From the NCBI RefSeq assembly GCF_036588685.1, contig NC_086379.1, positions 74,183,727 to 74,247,726 of the forward strand: a stretch of DNA of 64,000 bases. The letters are read 5' to 3'. Below are positions 29,001 through 39,118 of the stretch, one piece after another. The position numbers were made by a program, and so were the translations under genes. How positions within the stretch are numbered: position 1 is the stretch's first letter; each line of letters begins with the position of its first letter. The stretch comes from Mytilus trossulus (taxonomy: Eukaryota > Mollusca > Bivalvia > Mytilida > Mytilidae). The notes under the pieces are model-generated. The model did no database searches, had not been told where the DNA came from, and saw only the letters and a program-made list of their open reading frames with translations.

Positions 29001-31958
29001 TTCAAAAACTAATGCAATACCTTGTTCAAAACATAAGATTCTCCACTACTAAAACAACCTTGATGTAGCAACAGAAGTCACTGTAGGTTAATTTCTATTG
29101 TAATATTTGGCCCATTTCAAAATGCAATAATCCTTCTATTGGTGTAGATAATGTCACTAGTGTTGTTATAAAATGCAAATCCCTTTTGCTTCTTTTGCAA
29201 AAAAAATAAGTTTTAAACTAATTTGAATATGTACCGTAATGAAACAATGAACCAGCTGTTAACTTATTTTATATTTTTCTTTCAGGTTATAAAGAAATAC
29301 CCTGTAGTGTATAATGAATCTATGAACACTGTGTTACGTCAGGAATTAATCCGATTCAACAGACTGACACATGTTGTCCGTGTTTCACTGGTCAACCTAC
29401 AGAAAGCTATAAAAGGTTTAGTGGTGATGTCCTCAGATTTAGAGGAAGTGTTTGACAGTATGCTGAATGGAAAAGTACCAGCAGTATGGGCTTCTAAGTC
29501 CTATCCATCACTCAAACCACTGGGCAGTTACATTAATGACCTGCTGGCTAGGTAATAATTAAATGTATAGACTTAGTTGAAAATGTGTTCAGATTAAACA
29601 TGTTGCTTTCAAAAGTTTTTATACCCCCGCTTTAAAAAAGGGGGGAATACTGTTTTACCTCTGTCTGTCCTTCCGTCAGTCAGTCCGTCCGTCCCATGAA
29701 TATTTTTCGTCGCATTTTTCTCAGGAACTACAATACAAGGATTTCTGAAATTTGGTTTCAGGGTTTATCTAAGTCAGCTTTACCGTGTGATGCGTTTTCA
29801 GATTGATCACTTGACAACTTCCTGTTTACCGAACACTTGTATGATTTTACACATGATAGCCAAGTTGAAAATTTTCGTCACATTTTTCTCAGGAACTACA
29901 ATACAAGGATTTCTGAAATTTGGTTTCAGGATTTATATAAGTTAGCTATACCGTGTGATGCGTTTTCAGATTCATCACTCGACAACTTCCTTTTTACCGA
30001 ACACTTGCATATTTTTACACTATTAATATTATCCACTTGCGGCGGGGGTCTCATCAGTGAGCAGTAGCTCGCAGTTTCACTTGTTTTATTTTTTTTTAAT
30101 TTGAAAAAGTGTTATCCTTTGTTTTAAAAAAAAACACTTTTAGTTGAAGTTTCACACATTTTGGTTTATTTTCAGAAATAGTTTGGGATTATTCAAATAG
30201 AGATTTGTTTTTCCAATTTCAGACTAAAGTTTTTGACAGACTGGATAGATAATGGTTCTCCTGCAACATTCTGGCTATCTGGGTTCTACTTTACTCAGTC
30301 ATTTTTAACAGGTAATTCATTCAGATAAGAATATTTAATAAGAACATGAATGACCAGTTTTGTTTCAAATTGTTATATACTGAATATTAACACAAAAAAA
30401 TAAGTTGTGTGGTTTGTTTTTTTATCTTATCTTATAAAGTTTTGGACTACTTTTGAAAAATTTCTTATTAATTTTTTAGTTCTTTTAAAAAAATAAAAAA
30501 TTAACCAACAATGAACAAATTCAAAATAATTTTTAGCCACTTTGTCCCCCTAAAAATCTACTGAAACTTGAAATGCCAGTGGAATATAAGGAGAGAATAA
30601 ACAATTTTTTATATGCAAAAATCAAAATCTACTTTTAATACTTATAGGTGTATCTCAGAATTATGCCAGGAAGTATACAATCCCAATTGATACAATCGGT
30701 TTTGAATTTGAAATAGTCCTAGAAGGTGATGTAGATACAAGTTGTAAGCCTGAGGATGGAGCTTATGTTTATGTAAGTCGTACTATAATTTAAGAATTTA
30801 GGTAAATTTTGTGATTTATTATGTTTAAAATTATATATTTCATATTCTAAAAAATCCAAATGAATCCAAAAAGTTTTAATCTCCTTTTGAATTTGAAGAT
30901 TTTCAGTCTCGTATTGTATTTTCTAAATACAATCTTTTAAAGCAAGACTTTTATAAGCATATTAAGTATGGTTGATCTACAATTACTTTTTTTTTTTATT
31001 ATTATTATCTGTTTTGAAATGTAGTGAAGTAACGATGTAACGAGGCAGAAGGAAAAAAGCATTATGATTTGTATTGAAAACTTGTTATATCTTTTCCAGG
31101 GTTTATTCATTGAAGGAGCCAGATTTAAAAAAGAAACAAGAAACCTGGGAGAGTCTTTACCAAAGATCTTATTTGAAACTCTGCCAATTGTATCCTTTTT
31201 ATTCCATTCAAATTACATACATGGTCAGGTTTTACTTTGTATTAAATCATTAGCAACTCCATTACAACCTGTGTTTAAGACTATATTTTGGTAAATACAT
31301 AAAATATTAGAACAGATGTGAAGGCAGAAAAATAAAGAATTATTAAAACTTCCTTTCAATATAAAAAAAGAAGATGTGGTATGATTGCCAATGAGACAAC
31401 TCTCCACAAGAGACCAAATGACATAGAAATTAATACCTATGGGTCACCTTTTTTCAAACCTACATGGTTTTTTTTTCAAATTTTAAAAGTGCAAAAAATA
31501 AAATGTATAAAAAGAGTTTTTTCCTTGGAGAGAAACAAATGTGTGCATCAACAGGAGACTGCAGAATGCTGTATTTTTTTATACTAACAAAAAAATAAAT
31601 AAAAGAACAGATATAAAAAAGCAACATTTTTGCATGGAAATTTATTAGTAGAGTATAGTTATTTGAATAAACTCAAACACAGAAAAAGAAATTGCATAAA
31701 AAAATTAAGGTATCATTTGTGCTAATAATTTATCCTTAACCAGATTTTTAGATATGGATGAGACCTAATGAAAAATCTAAGTTTACTCTTACTCCTCATT
31801 ATAATTGTCCAGTATACAAGACAACAGCTAGAAGAGGATTGCTGTCCACTACTGGTCATTCTACCAACTTTGTTATGATGCTGAAGTTACCATCTGACAT
31901 GCCACAGAAACATTGGATTAATAGAGGTGTAGCTGGCTTATGTCAGCTCGATGACTAA
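1334..31958 (+). CDS. Axonemal inner-arm dynein heavy chain, DNAH3/7/12 group (3' half of gene)
   Basis: Motor subunit of a ciliary/flagellar inner dynein arm, an ATP-driven microtubule motor. The window holds the C-terminal 2171 residues of a protein that is about 4000 long in this family. Exons read by eye: 1334-1495, 1805-1930, 2459-2616, 3195-3275, 3596-3779, 4301-4483, 4829-5055, 7806-8009, 8464-8591, 10015-10139, 10655-10840, 14509-14676, 15107-15240, 15681-16134, 16409-16626, 16770-16977, 17160-17420, 17769-17970, 18402-18709, 19322-19507, 20185-20427, 20862-21022, 24101-24258, 24536-24903, 25332-25539, 26089-26339, 27263-27426, 27772-27925, 28622-28750, 29286-29551, 30223-30311, 30648-30772, 31100-31189, 31752-31958. 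All have GT/AG ends, phases match throughout, and the stop is TAA at 31956-31958. The family is certain from the P-loops, stalk and C-terminus. I cannot decide between DNAH3, DNAH7 and DNAH12 without an alignment. Upstream exons (tail, linker, AAA1-2) lie outside the window. Confidence 0.97.
3308..3420 (+). repeat. Short dispersed repeat (family R1) in dynein intron
   Basis: It starts near 'taagaatggaaattgggaat' and continues 'gtcaaagagacaacaacccaac', 'gccaccaatgggtctt' and 'cctgcaca'. The same text, diverged, occurs at 10461-10605, and in reverse complement at 53983-54290 and 54776-54921. It is an interspersed short element without coding capacity. Confidence 0.7.
5210..7445 (+). mobile_element. 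Hairpin-ended composite repeat with ~500-bp internal units, in dynein intron
   Basis: The left end is a hairpin (agctcacctggcc-aaaa-ggccaagtgagct) followed by CG-rich 'ggcgtccggcgtcgtcgtcg'. The right end is 'aaggtgagcaacacaggctc' plus 'tttagagcctctagtt', also foldable. Between them lie four to five diverged copies of a unit of about 465-510 bp. Each unit runs from 'cttctcctctgaaactactgaacc' through 'aagatggccgcc', 'caacccattgttgggttgct' and 'aatggtcagttgacccc' to 'ggagttattgccctttatag'. No coding capacity is seen. An inverted copy lies at 47184-48495 and a fragmentary one at 53863-55700. It is a non-autonomous element of unknown class, of a kind I associate with bivalve genomes. Confidence 0.75.
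7806..14676 (+). CDS. Dynein exons 8-12: AAA4 module
   Basis: Exons 7806-8009 and 8464-8591 encode the segment between AAA3 and AAA4, ending in HMLLVG. Exon 10015-10139 begins with the AAA4 Walker A loop GIGGSGRQS, so the P-loop is split by the intron of 8592-10014. Exon 10655-10840 carries the Walker B region ([14 protein letters not shown]). It also has [10 protein letters not shown], and it ends in VARQE. Exon 14509-14676 has [20 protein letters not shown] and NCCTIDWF. Human relatives join the last two segments with only a short linker. Here the intervening 3.7 kb contains three possible extra in-frame exons, which I list separately as candidates. Confidence 0.95.
8800..8878 (+). repeat. 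Short dispersed repeat (family R2), fragment
   Basis: The text 'gtatgattgccaatgaggca' followed by 'acttttcacaagagacc' matches the longer copies at 26366-26530 and 35830-35990 and the pieces at 31362-31450 and 33815-33870. It lies in the intron before the AAA4 P-loop exon. Confidence 0.65.
8900..9970 (+). mobile_element. Element with 168-bp tandem core (five copies), in dynein intron
   Basis: The left end is 'atacccccgctttaaaaaaa' then 'ggggggtatac', a hairpin repeated once at 8967, with a 'ccgtcagtccgtcc' microsatellite. Then come five copies of a 168-bp unit whose phase marker 'acatttttct' falls at 9091, 9259, 9427, 9595 and 9763. The right end is 'ccacttgcggcgggggtatc' plus 'atcagtgagcagtagctcgc'. 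Since 168 is divisible by three, one frame stays open for hundreds of bases. The predicted peptide just repeats itself and has no family, so I do not call it a gene. A two-copy relative is at 29618-30085. Confidence 0.8.
10461..10605 (+). repeat. Short dispersed repeat (family R1) in dynein intron
   Basis: The text 'gaaaatggaaatggggaatg' then 'tgtcaaagagacaacaacc', 'gctgccaatgggtctt' and 'ctcctgcac' matches the R1 copy at 3308-3420 in the same orientation, but extends further ('ggcacgcttcagctggcccc'). Confidence 0.7.
11445..11513 (+). CDS. Candidate optional dynein exon (69 nt, 23 codons, GC donor)
   Basis: An acceptor (ttttag) is followed by an open stretch rich in Ala, Lys and Glu ([20 protein letters not shown], then EDK). 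Its base composition is clearly richer in GC than the surrounding intron. There is no GT between the acceptor and an in-frame TGA at about 11545. Joining to later exons would therefore need a GC donor (AAG|gcattc), which is a weak match. The piece is phase 0 on both sides, so inclusion would insert 23 residues after VARQE without a shift. Alternatively it is a terminal exon that ends the protein early, or a decayed exon. Confidence 0.4.
11783..11833 (+). CDS. Candidate optional dynein exon (51 nt, 17 codons)
   Basis: A good polypyrimidine tract and acceptor (tttttgttcacag) is followed by 51 open bases encoding [24 protein letters not shown] donor follows; the same hexamer is used by several certain exons of this gene. 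It is phase 0 at both ends, so it can be included or skipped without changing frame. It lies in the long intron between the two AAA4 exons at 10840 and 14509. Human relatives have no matching segment that I recall. I infer a cassette exon but cannot confirm it without transcripts. Confidence 0.45.
11834..14508 (+). other. Remainder of long AAA4 intron, no further gene seen
   Basis: This is AT-rich intron. It contains the 12-nt microexon candidate at 13184 and a diverged short repeat near 12450-12540 ('atgctccacttccaataagg' then 'gggaggggtttatattt'). There is also an (at)n tract near 14290. No other structure is recognised. Confidence 0.5.
13184..13195 (+). CDS. Candidate 12-nt dynein microexon (EKYS)
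   Basis: Twelve bases coding for Glu-Lys-Tyr-Ser stand between a strong acceptor (T-rich tract, ataatttcag) and a perfect consensus donor (GTAAGT). The piece is phase 0 on both sides and lies in the same intron as the two candidates above. Two strong splice sites this close and exactly four codons apart are unlikely by chance, but only RNA evidence can show use. Confidence 0.45.
15107..17420 (+). CDS. Dynein exons 13-17: stalk coiled coil and microtubule-binding domain
   Basis: Exon 15107-15240 ([14 protein letters not shown]) leads into the stalk. Exon 15681-16134, the longest at 454 nt, has [12 protein letters not shown] and then the outgoing coiled coil, with a heptad-rich Glu/Lys/Ala helix and [16 protein letters not shown] at its end. 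Exon 16409-16626 is the microtubule-binding tip ([36 protein letters not shown]). Exons 16770-16977 and 17160-17420 are the returning coiled coil ([40 protein letters not shown]), then [17 protein letters not shown] at the start of AAA5. The tip length and proline at the CC1/MTBD junction are as expected. Confidence 0.96.
15451..15624. repeat. Long near-perfect inverted repeat (foldback) in dynein intron
   Basis: The left arm 15451-15532 and right arm 15544-15624 are reverse complements over about 81 bases. I see one substitution pair ('cattta' versus 'cattttg' read in reverse) and one extra T. The loop is about 11 bases of T-rich sequence. The right arm ends 56 bases before the stalk exon at 15681. 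There is no coding capacity. Confidence 0.9.
17769..21022 (+). CDS. Dynein exons 18-22: AAA5, strut and start of AAA6
   Basis: Exon 17769-17970 has [19 protein letters not shown] and [11 protein letters not shown]. Exon 18402-18709 continues with [31 protein letters not shown] and [13 protein letters not shown]. Exon 19322-19507 has [15 protein letters not shown] and a charged helix ([10 protein letters not shown]) that would form the strut/buttress contacting the stalk. Exon 20185-20427 has [20 protein letters not shown] and [20 protein letters not shown]. Exon 20862-21022 has [21 protein letters not shown]5 lacks a canonical Walker A, as is usual. Confidence 0.96.
18797..18960 (+). repeat. 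tRNA-like SINE fragment with duplicated 61-bp head
   Basis: The text 'gtcagtggcctggcagtgtt' resembles a pol III A box. The text 'gaggttgtgagttccaatcc' resembles a B box (GGTTCGAATCC-like). The first part is duplicated with a 61-bp period (gtcagtggcctgg at 18798 and 18859). It lies in the intron between exons 19 and 20 of the dynein. A degenerate tRNA-derived SINE is the likeliest reading; it is not a functional tRNA. Confidence 0.5.
19775..20150 (-). repeat. Probable retroelement tail remnant in dynein intron
   Basis: A (caa)n tract followed by 'tactttattttaagagggtt' and 'aattattccacggtcc' looks like the reverse-complemented 3' end of a non-LTR retroelement ending in a short repeat tail. No coding part is present and the assignment is tentative. 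Confidence 0.3.
21023..24100 (+). other. Long dynein intron, no feature recognised
   Basis: This 3.1-kb AT-rich intron separates exons 20862-21022 and 24101-24258. Open frames in it are short and lack any motif. I see no obvious inverted ends or tandem array. Confidence 0.6.
24101..31958 (+). CDS. Dynein exons 23-34: AAA6 and C-terminal domain
   Basis: Recognisable motifs in order are: [20 protein letters not shown] (24101-24258); [26 protein letters not shown] and SLGQGQ (24536-24903); [20 protein letters not shown] and [18 protein letters not shown] (25332-25539); [20 protein letters not shown] and [20 protein letters not shown] (26089-26339); [19 protein letters not shown] (27263-27426); and [13 protein letters not shown] (27772-27925). 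The last exons are the C-terminal cap. They show [69 protein letters not shown] and the end [14 protein letters not shown]. The three-kilobase intron 21023-24100 has no feature I recognise. Confidence 0.97.
24925..25160 (+). repeat. Dispersed repeat fragment in dynein intron
   Basis: The text 'tgtatgccccactatcacag' followed by 'gtcagtcagtctgtcc' and 'cctcaaccaaatgttatgaa' looks like a bivalve interspersed repeat with a cagt/gtcc microsatellite, known to me as a type rather than by name. There is only one copy in this window, so support is modest. Confidence 0.4.
26366..26530 (+). repeat. Short dispersed repeat (family R2), near full length
   Basis: It begins 'aaaagaagatatgatatgat', then 'tgccaatgagacaactctcc' and 'acaagagaccaaaatgac', and continues through 'caatgagcaaagcccat' to a T/A-rich end. 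A reverse copy lies at 35830-35990. It has no coding content and is a SINE or MITE-like element of unassigned class. Confidence 0.7.
29618..30085 (+). mobile_element. Element with 168-bp tandem core (two copies), in dynein intron
   Basis: It has the same left end as 8900 (atacccccgctttaaaaaag, then gggggaatac) and a ccgtcagtc microsatellite. Two 168-bp units follow (markers at 29712 and 29880), then the same right end (cttgcggcgggggtctcatc, agtgagcagtagctcgcag). It lies just 3' of the exon ending at 29551. Confidence 0.8.
31362..31450 (+). repeat. Short dispersed repeat (family R2), partial
   Basis: The text 'aaaaagaagatgtggtatga' then 'ttgccaatgagacaactctc' and 'aagagaccaaatgacat' is a 5' part of R2, in the last dynein intron. 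Confidence 0.65.
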
Positions 31959-33190
31959 ATTATGCTGTGGCATTTTTGTGGCATCATATGTGACTTGTTG
32001 TTGATACAATTCCGTCCAATATGGATCAATTGTGATATTTTATTATTTAGATGTGTGATATATTCATCTGCTGAAGAAAAAAAAATCAAAGTTATTTTTG
32101 CTGCTGAAAGAGTATTTATACAAATAACATATTTTTCAGAACATATATATTTTTGTGATCTTTTTCCACAAAGTAAATTTCGAAAACTGCTGATTTGAAC
32201 ATATTTTTGTGTAATGGTGCATTTATTTGTACATTGTGATTGTTTTATTTCATTATTTTATTTTCCATATGTTTGTAATGTTAATAGTCAAGATCTATAC
32301 ATGTATGTAGGAACTTGTAATGTTAATAGTCCTGATCTCCTAGACATAGGACCAGTACATCAAGAGTACAGGGTGTGCTAGTTTAGTATTGTCAGCATTA
32401 GTTGCCAAATTGGAAGTCATGAATTATTTACAGGGTTAGAGTTATTCCATCCACTTTCTTTGTTGACTAAGGTTTACTTATTGTAAACAACATTTTACAC
32501 AGGAGTGTCCAATCATCCGTCTGTGATATCTATTTTTGTGCTATTTTTACTGTTTGAACATTCCAGTCATATTTATTTTTAGTTTAATTTGTAAATAAAG
32601 TGTTGCACAGATTTGTGCATAGTTTTGCTGTAAACATTGAGAGATGAATGGAGTTATACACTATAACGTGGATGCACAATTAAGATCGTGTGTAGAATAG
32701 CGTACAGTCATGCTTTACTTAGACAGCTGTACATAAGTATATTGATCCCCCTATATCTTGTAATCTGTGATAGTTATTTTACACTTGTTTTATTACATAA
32801 ATTATTTTAATATAAATAGTTATTCCGTCCATATGAACTAATGACCTCGAATGTCTTAAAAATTAATTTGAAATAATTATCAATATCTCGTTAAAGAAAT
32901 TTTATTTTTTACTTGGAAGTACTGCTGATTAAAAAGATGTCTGCTGAAATTTCTGCATTATTTGCCAAAAATCTGTACAGAGGATAAATTTGTTTGAGAA
33001 AGAGGTGCAATTTTCCAAAACAGTGATTTATTTCATTTGAGCAAAAAGGCAACAAGAGAATGAATGAATGAGACACAATTTATCCTTTGTACATGATTAT
33101 TGTTTTTGTTGTGCCAATTAAGTTTACAAAATAATATTTTGTTTGTCTAATCCTTCATATCGTGAAATAAACCATATTTGTGAAAACTGT
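31959..33190 (+). promoter_or_regulatory. Dynein 3'UTR with two poly(A) signal candidates
   Basis: After the TAA the sequence turns AT-rich with no open frame of interest. AATAAA hexamers at 32594-32599 (followed by a T/G-rich stretch) and 33166-33171 (also followed by a T/G-rich stretch) are the likely poly(A) signals. That would give a 3'UTR of roughly 0.65 or 1.2 kb. Which is used cannot be told from DNA. Confidence 0.5.
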
Positions 33191-33814
33191 GTTCTTATTT
33201 TTAAAATTCCTTAGTAACCAATACTACTAACCATCCATAAAAATTCTTGAATGAATTACATATGTCCCAGCCATCTCAGTTTTACTGATTAGAATATAAA
33301 GACTGTGTCATTGTATGACACTGACAGCAAAGAAATTTAAACATGTAGTTTTCTTGTATCCTCATCAGTTGGTGTTTTAATTATGGATGAAAAAAAGTCA
33401 AATTTTATTAAATCTCAGAGGAAGAAAATGTCATATGATTTCTAATGAAAGAAATGTTGTAGAGTTATACTTCTTTGGAAAAACTTTATTTGAAATAATG
33501 ACCACTTGACCTAAGAATAGGACTTGTGACTCAAATATATGACTGAAGGAGTGTATTTCAGAGGGTAGAAATATCTGGATGCTTAAACCTTGTTTAATGA
33601 TGCCTTATGTTTGTCTGTCCATTGTCCTTTATTAACTCATTTTCAGGGTTAGCAACTGCTAAAAAAAATGTAAAGCTTTTTTGTCATGAATTTCTCACTT
33701 ATATTGAGAAGTAGGATAACTATATTATGTCTCTAGCAAGTTGTTTTGTCTGTCTTCTAGGGTTCACCTATTCTCAGCTTTATTTCATAGATTAGTTATC
33801 AAGGTTAATAGATA

Positions 33815-33870
33815 TAGGAAGATGTGGTGTGAGTGCCAATGAGACAACTCTCCATCCAAATAACAATTAA
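33815..33870 (+). repeat. Short dispersed repeat (family R2), 5' fragment
   Basis: The text 'ggaagatgtggtgtgagtgc' then 'caatgagacaactctccat' matches the start of R2 and then diverges. Confidence 0.5.
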
Positions 33871-34549
33871 AGTTACTTAACTATACTTGCTACAAATAGT
33901 AGGTCAACAATATGTGATCAGTTTGGGCAGGTTTCATCTACCTTGACCTCTTTTTCAAGGTTCATTGGTCAATCTTACCAGTAGGTTTGTGGTGTCTTTG
34001 ATCTGTTTTTCAAATACTGTGGCCACATTACTATTCGTTTAATACTAAATTTCATGGATTTCATGGGTACAAGGGAACAACAAATTCAAATGTTCTACAA
34101 ATTATTAAATTTGGACTATATTAAAAAACAAGAAACACTTATGAACCACACTTATCTCCCAATGACCAAATTCACACCTATAAGTACAGCCATCAATAAT
34201 GAGCAAAATCAATCCAACACAAGGTACCATAAGCAATAAAAGGCACCAAAATGATAAGTTTAGACCATTTTTTTTTACTTCTAAGATAATTATAACCTAA
34301 ACTATCCTACATTCTGTAGTAAATAAAACTAGAGTTAATCTGCATCTTACAACACAGTAACACATCTACTATCTTAGTGCCTTTAGGTGGTTGTTTTGCA
34401 CCTGCTACCTTTCTTCACAAGAGTGCACACGCTGAAATGTCTCGTCCATCTTCTAATCATTGATACAATGTTAATAGTCTCAAAAATAAAGCCTTATTAC
34501 AAATGTCACATAAACTTAACATTAACCAGGAAAACTAAGCATTGACCAA

Positions 34550-35320
34550 TGAACAGTGAAAATGAGGTCAAGGTCAGATGAACCATGCCAGACAGACATG
34601 TACAGCTAACAATTCTTTCATACAAAAAATTATGTTGAACTATTGCTTATAATTTAAGAAAACCGCCAAAACACAAAAAATCACACTGAGCAATCAACCA
34701 TGAGTATGAGGTCAAGGTCAAATGACACTTAACAGCTAGACATATATCCTTACAATGTTTCCATACACCAAATATAGTAGACATATTGCATAAAGTATAA
34801 GGAAAACAGACCAAAACGCATCAACTTAAATATAACCACTGTACCATTTAATTGAGGTCAAGCTCAGATGACACCTGTCAGCTAGACCTGTATACCTAAC
34901 AATTTTTCCATACACCAAATATAGTAGACCTTTTGCATAAAGTACAAGAAAACCAGACAAAAACACAAAAACTCAACTATAACCACTGAACCATGAAAAT
35001 GAGGTCAAGATCAGATGACACCTGCCAGTTAGACCTGTACATTTTACTCCTTCCATACACCAAATATACTAGTCCTATTGCTTATAGTATCTGAGATATG
35101 GACTTGACGACCGCCAAATCTTAACCTGGTTCGCTGATTCATGAAATGAGGTCGAGGTCAAGTGAAAACTCTGACGGGCATGAGGACCTTGCATGGTTTT
35201 CACATACCAAATATAATTATCTTATTACTTATAAGAGAGAATTTAACATTACAAAAAATTCTTACTTTTTTTTTCAAGTAGTCACTGGACCATGAAAATG
35301 AGGTCGATCAAATTGCACAT
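34550..35320 (+). repeat. Diverged ~147-bp tandem array
   Basis: The marker 'gaggtcaaggtcagatga' (or a close variant) recurs at 34564, 34709, 34854, 35001, 35149 and 35300. The spacing is 145-151 bp and the units are clearly homologous ('catacaccaaatatagtaga', 'aagaaaaccagac'). Related, more decayed units are scattered through about 45560-46980. No coding capacity. Confidence 0.75.
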
Positions 35321-35829
35321 GTGACCGACAGAAACTTTGTAACATGAGGCATCTATATACAAAGTATGAAGCATCTTATGATCTTCCACCATCTAAAATA
35401 TAAAGCTTTTAAGAAGTAAGCTAACACCGTTGCCACCAGATCACTATCCCTATGTCGAGCTTTCTGCAACAAAATTTGCAGGCTTGACAACAAACTGCCT
35501 TCTTTTTGTCGCTAATAAACAGGTAAGAAACTTGTCTATTATGACAGCCTTAAATTGCTACTTCCATTGCACACACACGTTTCCATCAATGCTACAATTC
35601 TTGATTGTACATGCAATGTGTGTCCAATAAGCACTCATAACTGGATCTGTGTGTAGCTATCAAATGTACTATATTAATTATATCTAAATGTCCACCAGCT
35701 GTTGTACTCAACCTGCTTTTTTAGGCTGCTAAAATGGTCAATTTTTCAGTTGGCATAGCACCTGAATTATAACGTCACAGAGGCCATAATGAAAATCTTT
35801 CTTAAAATTCTATCTTATTATTATATAAT

Positions 35830-35990
35830 TATTTCCTAAAATTTAAAGCAGGCTTCAGCTGACTATGCAGTTATGTGCTTTGCTCATTGTTGAAGACCGT
35901 ACAGCAACCTATAGTTGTTAATGTCTGTGTCATTTGGTCTTTTGTGGAGAGTTGTCTCATTGGCAATCATACCACATCTTTTTTATTTAA
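35830..35990 (-). repeat. Short dispersed repeat (family R2), reverse copy
   Basis: It reads 'tttggtcttttgtggagagt' then 'tgtctcattggcaatcatac' and 'cacatctttttt', the reverse complement of the R2 start at 26366. It is near full length. Confidence 0.7.
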
Positions 35991-35999
35991 TCAGCATTA

Positions 36000-38900
36000 A
36001 TTAAGAAAATAGTCAAAAACAGCAAAGAGGCAGCACATTATGCTCTCAAAAACTGTTCTCTACTTTCATAAAATAAAACCATTAAACACTGTCTTTTCTA
36101 CAAAAGTTTATTTTATAAGAATTTATAAATCTATCTATACATATATATCTGATAGCTTTAATTACACAACCATTTGAGGAATGAAAGCAAAATCACAACC
36201 AGTGTGGGAATAGTTTCTATTGTATATAAGAAAAACAGTATAAGATCAAGCTTCAATATGATATGGTTAACATTACTAACACTTTCAGCCATTGGTTGAT
36301 ATGTAAATCTGCTATCAATGGAAAACAATTCTAGAGAATAGCCTTAGCCATTGGTATATAACACCTTTCTTCTTATTTTCTACGTTTTCACAACCGGTAC
36401 ATGATATGTTTACATTTAAATTTAACAATTAAACCTTAAAATGGACTCAAATTTATATGAACAATTGTAAAATGTAATATTAATATTGAAAAATATATGT
36501 GATATCTTACTTGGTTATTTTAAATTTAATTTTTTACATTTCATATATTTAGCAATTTTACATGTTTATTATGCAATTTACTTTTAAAATGTTGCAGTTG
36601 AAATTTTCCCTCACAAAACATGATTTTTGTTTGATTAAGATGATGATTTTGATTGCAAGATAACAGCAAAAAAATCAGTGTATCCTGTATATTTCAATTT
36701 TAGAAATTGCAATTTGTTTAAAAGGAGATGTGGGGGTGTATGTCATGAGACAGCAACCCAATAACACAAATAACCAAAAGGCATCTAGGGGGACCTATGC
36801 ATATTTACCTACAAAAGAACTAAGAGTTTTCAAAAGAAATGGAATGTTTAAGTCATAAATACTTATACTTTTGTAAATTTCTTTGGAGGATAATAATAAA
36901 TTTTGTTACATGAGGTAAAACAATTTTAAAATCATCTGTGATATTTCATACTAATGGAATGGTAGGAGTTGTAAAATTTTCTGGAATCAATCTCTCATTT
37001 ATCAATCACACATACTTATACACAATGTATACAATAAAATTATCTAAATATACAATCTTACTAAAAAATTATTTACATCTGATATGTTAGATATGGGTGG
37101 GGGCATCCACGCCTCCCTGTATCACACAAACTATACTAAGACATCGTTGAAATTTATCACAACCACAATGTTCAACACACACATATAAAATGTTATCAAA
37201 ATATAAAATTGTTCAATTAAAGTTTGGACTGGACCATTGTATAAGCTTTTCTGGATGGATAATTAAACGTCCATCATTTTTCTTTCAAAATAAACCATTA
37301 CTGAAATAGCACCATTTGGTAGTAAACATAAAAAGAATGTAGTTTTTAACAAGTTATACATTATAATATGTATGTATATAGAATATCTTTCAAAACTTGA
37401 TAAAAATATAAATTCAGTAGTTTTGGTACAGTACAGAGTCAATTCCCCTGGAGTCACCTTTTAGTTTTGCAAAATTTCAATTTTAATATTATTCAAGTTC
37501 ATCGTTGTTCTGATCTATGAGCTATATAAATACATAGTTCTACATAAATAGACAGAAGCTAGTTCGTCTAAGTTGTTTATTTAAGTTGCCTCAGGTAATT
37601 GATCATCTATAAAATGCTAAAAGCATCACATTTTTTCCTTATACTTAAGAATTCTGTTTTTCCAAATTTGTCTTGCTTATGTTTAAAAAATTCTGAAAAT
37701 CTTTAAACATCAATAAAACTTTTTTTTAAATAATTTTAAGTGAATTGAACAGCAATCTGTCTTCCCTTTGCTGTACTTTAAAAATGAAAAGGTCATCATT
37801 CTTAAATGAAAAATGTTAGTTATGTTTGTGATAGAAACCATTATTCAATAGTTTATATCAGTTATCTAACCACATGGTTTTGCTTGTTAACATTTTTGTT
37901 TAGCACATTATAATAAAAGTTTTTTCTCTCTTCATTCAATAACAAATACCTTTATAGTTTTGTAATTACTGATTCTTTTCTATTTGACAACACATATATA
38001 TAAAACACTTTTATTTACATCTTCAACTTCATACAATTTATTACACAATTTTCACATACACCCACTCACACAAGAAGCAAATAGAAATATGTTATTGAAG
38101 TCTTATATGTCTTGAATATAAGAAAATTCTAGGTGGACCTTATTGAAATCAATGGAACCCAGAACTTTTGCCATGTACTGAAGATGAATCTCATTACTTG
38201 TTCTACAGTGCTTAAATGAAAATTTACGTTATCAAGACATAGAACAATTAAAACCAGCATTTCAAAATAGGTTTTAGTGTTTTAAACAGTTAAGTACATC
38301 AAAATGGTTGACGTAATAGTAAATAGGTAATACATGTACTTTCAATAAGCCCTCTACCATGCACTACACTATGCCTTAACTACAACTAAAACTGACGAGT
38401 GATAAAGGTTAAAAATAGGACTAATAAAAGCAAAAAATAATGGTATGAAATTATAGAACAAAATGTATGGCACTGAAACAAACCCCAATATTTACACAGA
38501 ATTGCATAGAACAAAGTGACATTGTCTAATTCAACTAAAGTGTGTCACTAAAATATATAGCTGTACAGGAACATTGGGATAAAAGTTGAGGTTGAACATT
38601 TATTACTGAATTTTTCGTTTCAGAAAAGTGATCAAATATTCTTTTTGAATAGAGAGGTAAAATGACTGGTCATTATATCAATTGCTATATGACTTAAATG
38701 AGAAAGAAACATGTATAGCGAAAAAGTTAAGAAAATATACTGTTTTTATTAGTCATACATAAACAAACGAGGAGCACTCTAATGTATTGACTTTTTAAAT
38801 GATGTACTTTTATCATTAATTCCTCAACTTCTACCCCAGGTATGTAATATAAATGCTGGATTAAAAGCTTAAATAATTGAAATGATATAATAAAATGAAT
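36000..38900. other. Intergenic DNA, no gene seen
   Basis: This is AT-rich intergenic sequence between the dynein and the first Ly6-type gene. A decayed short-repeat piece is at 36720-36800 ('gtcatgagacagcaacccaa'). Otherwise nothing is recognised. Confidence 0.5.
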
Positions 38901-39118
38901 CTACAACTCAACACACACCTGAAGCATTCTTTGATATTTATTGTTCTACTCTTGACAATTTCTTATATTGCTTGTGAATTGTGTATACAGTAATTACTTT
39001 ATTTTGACATAACTAATACAATTATTCCTTACTCTATATACAAATTTCTAAATTAATGTGTGATGTTCCTACTTTATACAAATGAACTATATGCAGACAC
39101 TTCAAAAAAGATTTTGGA

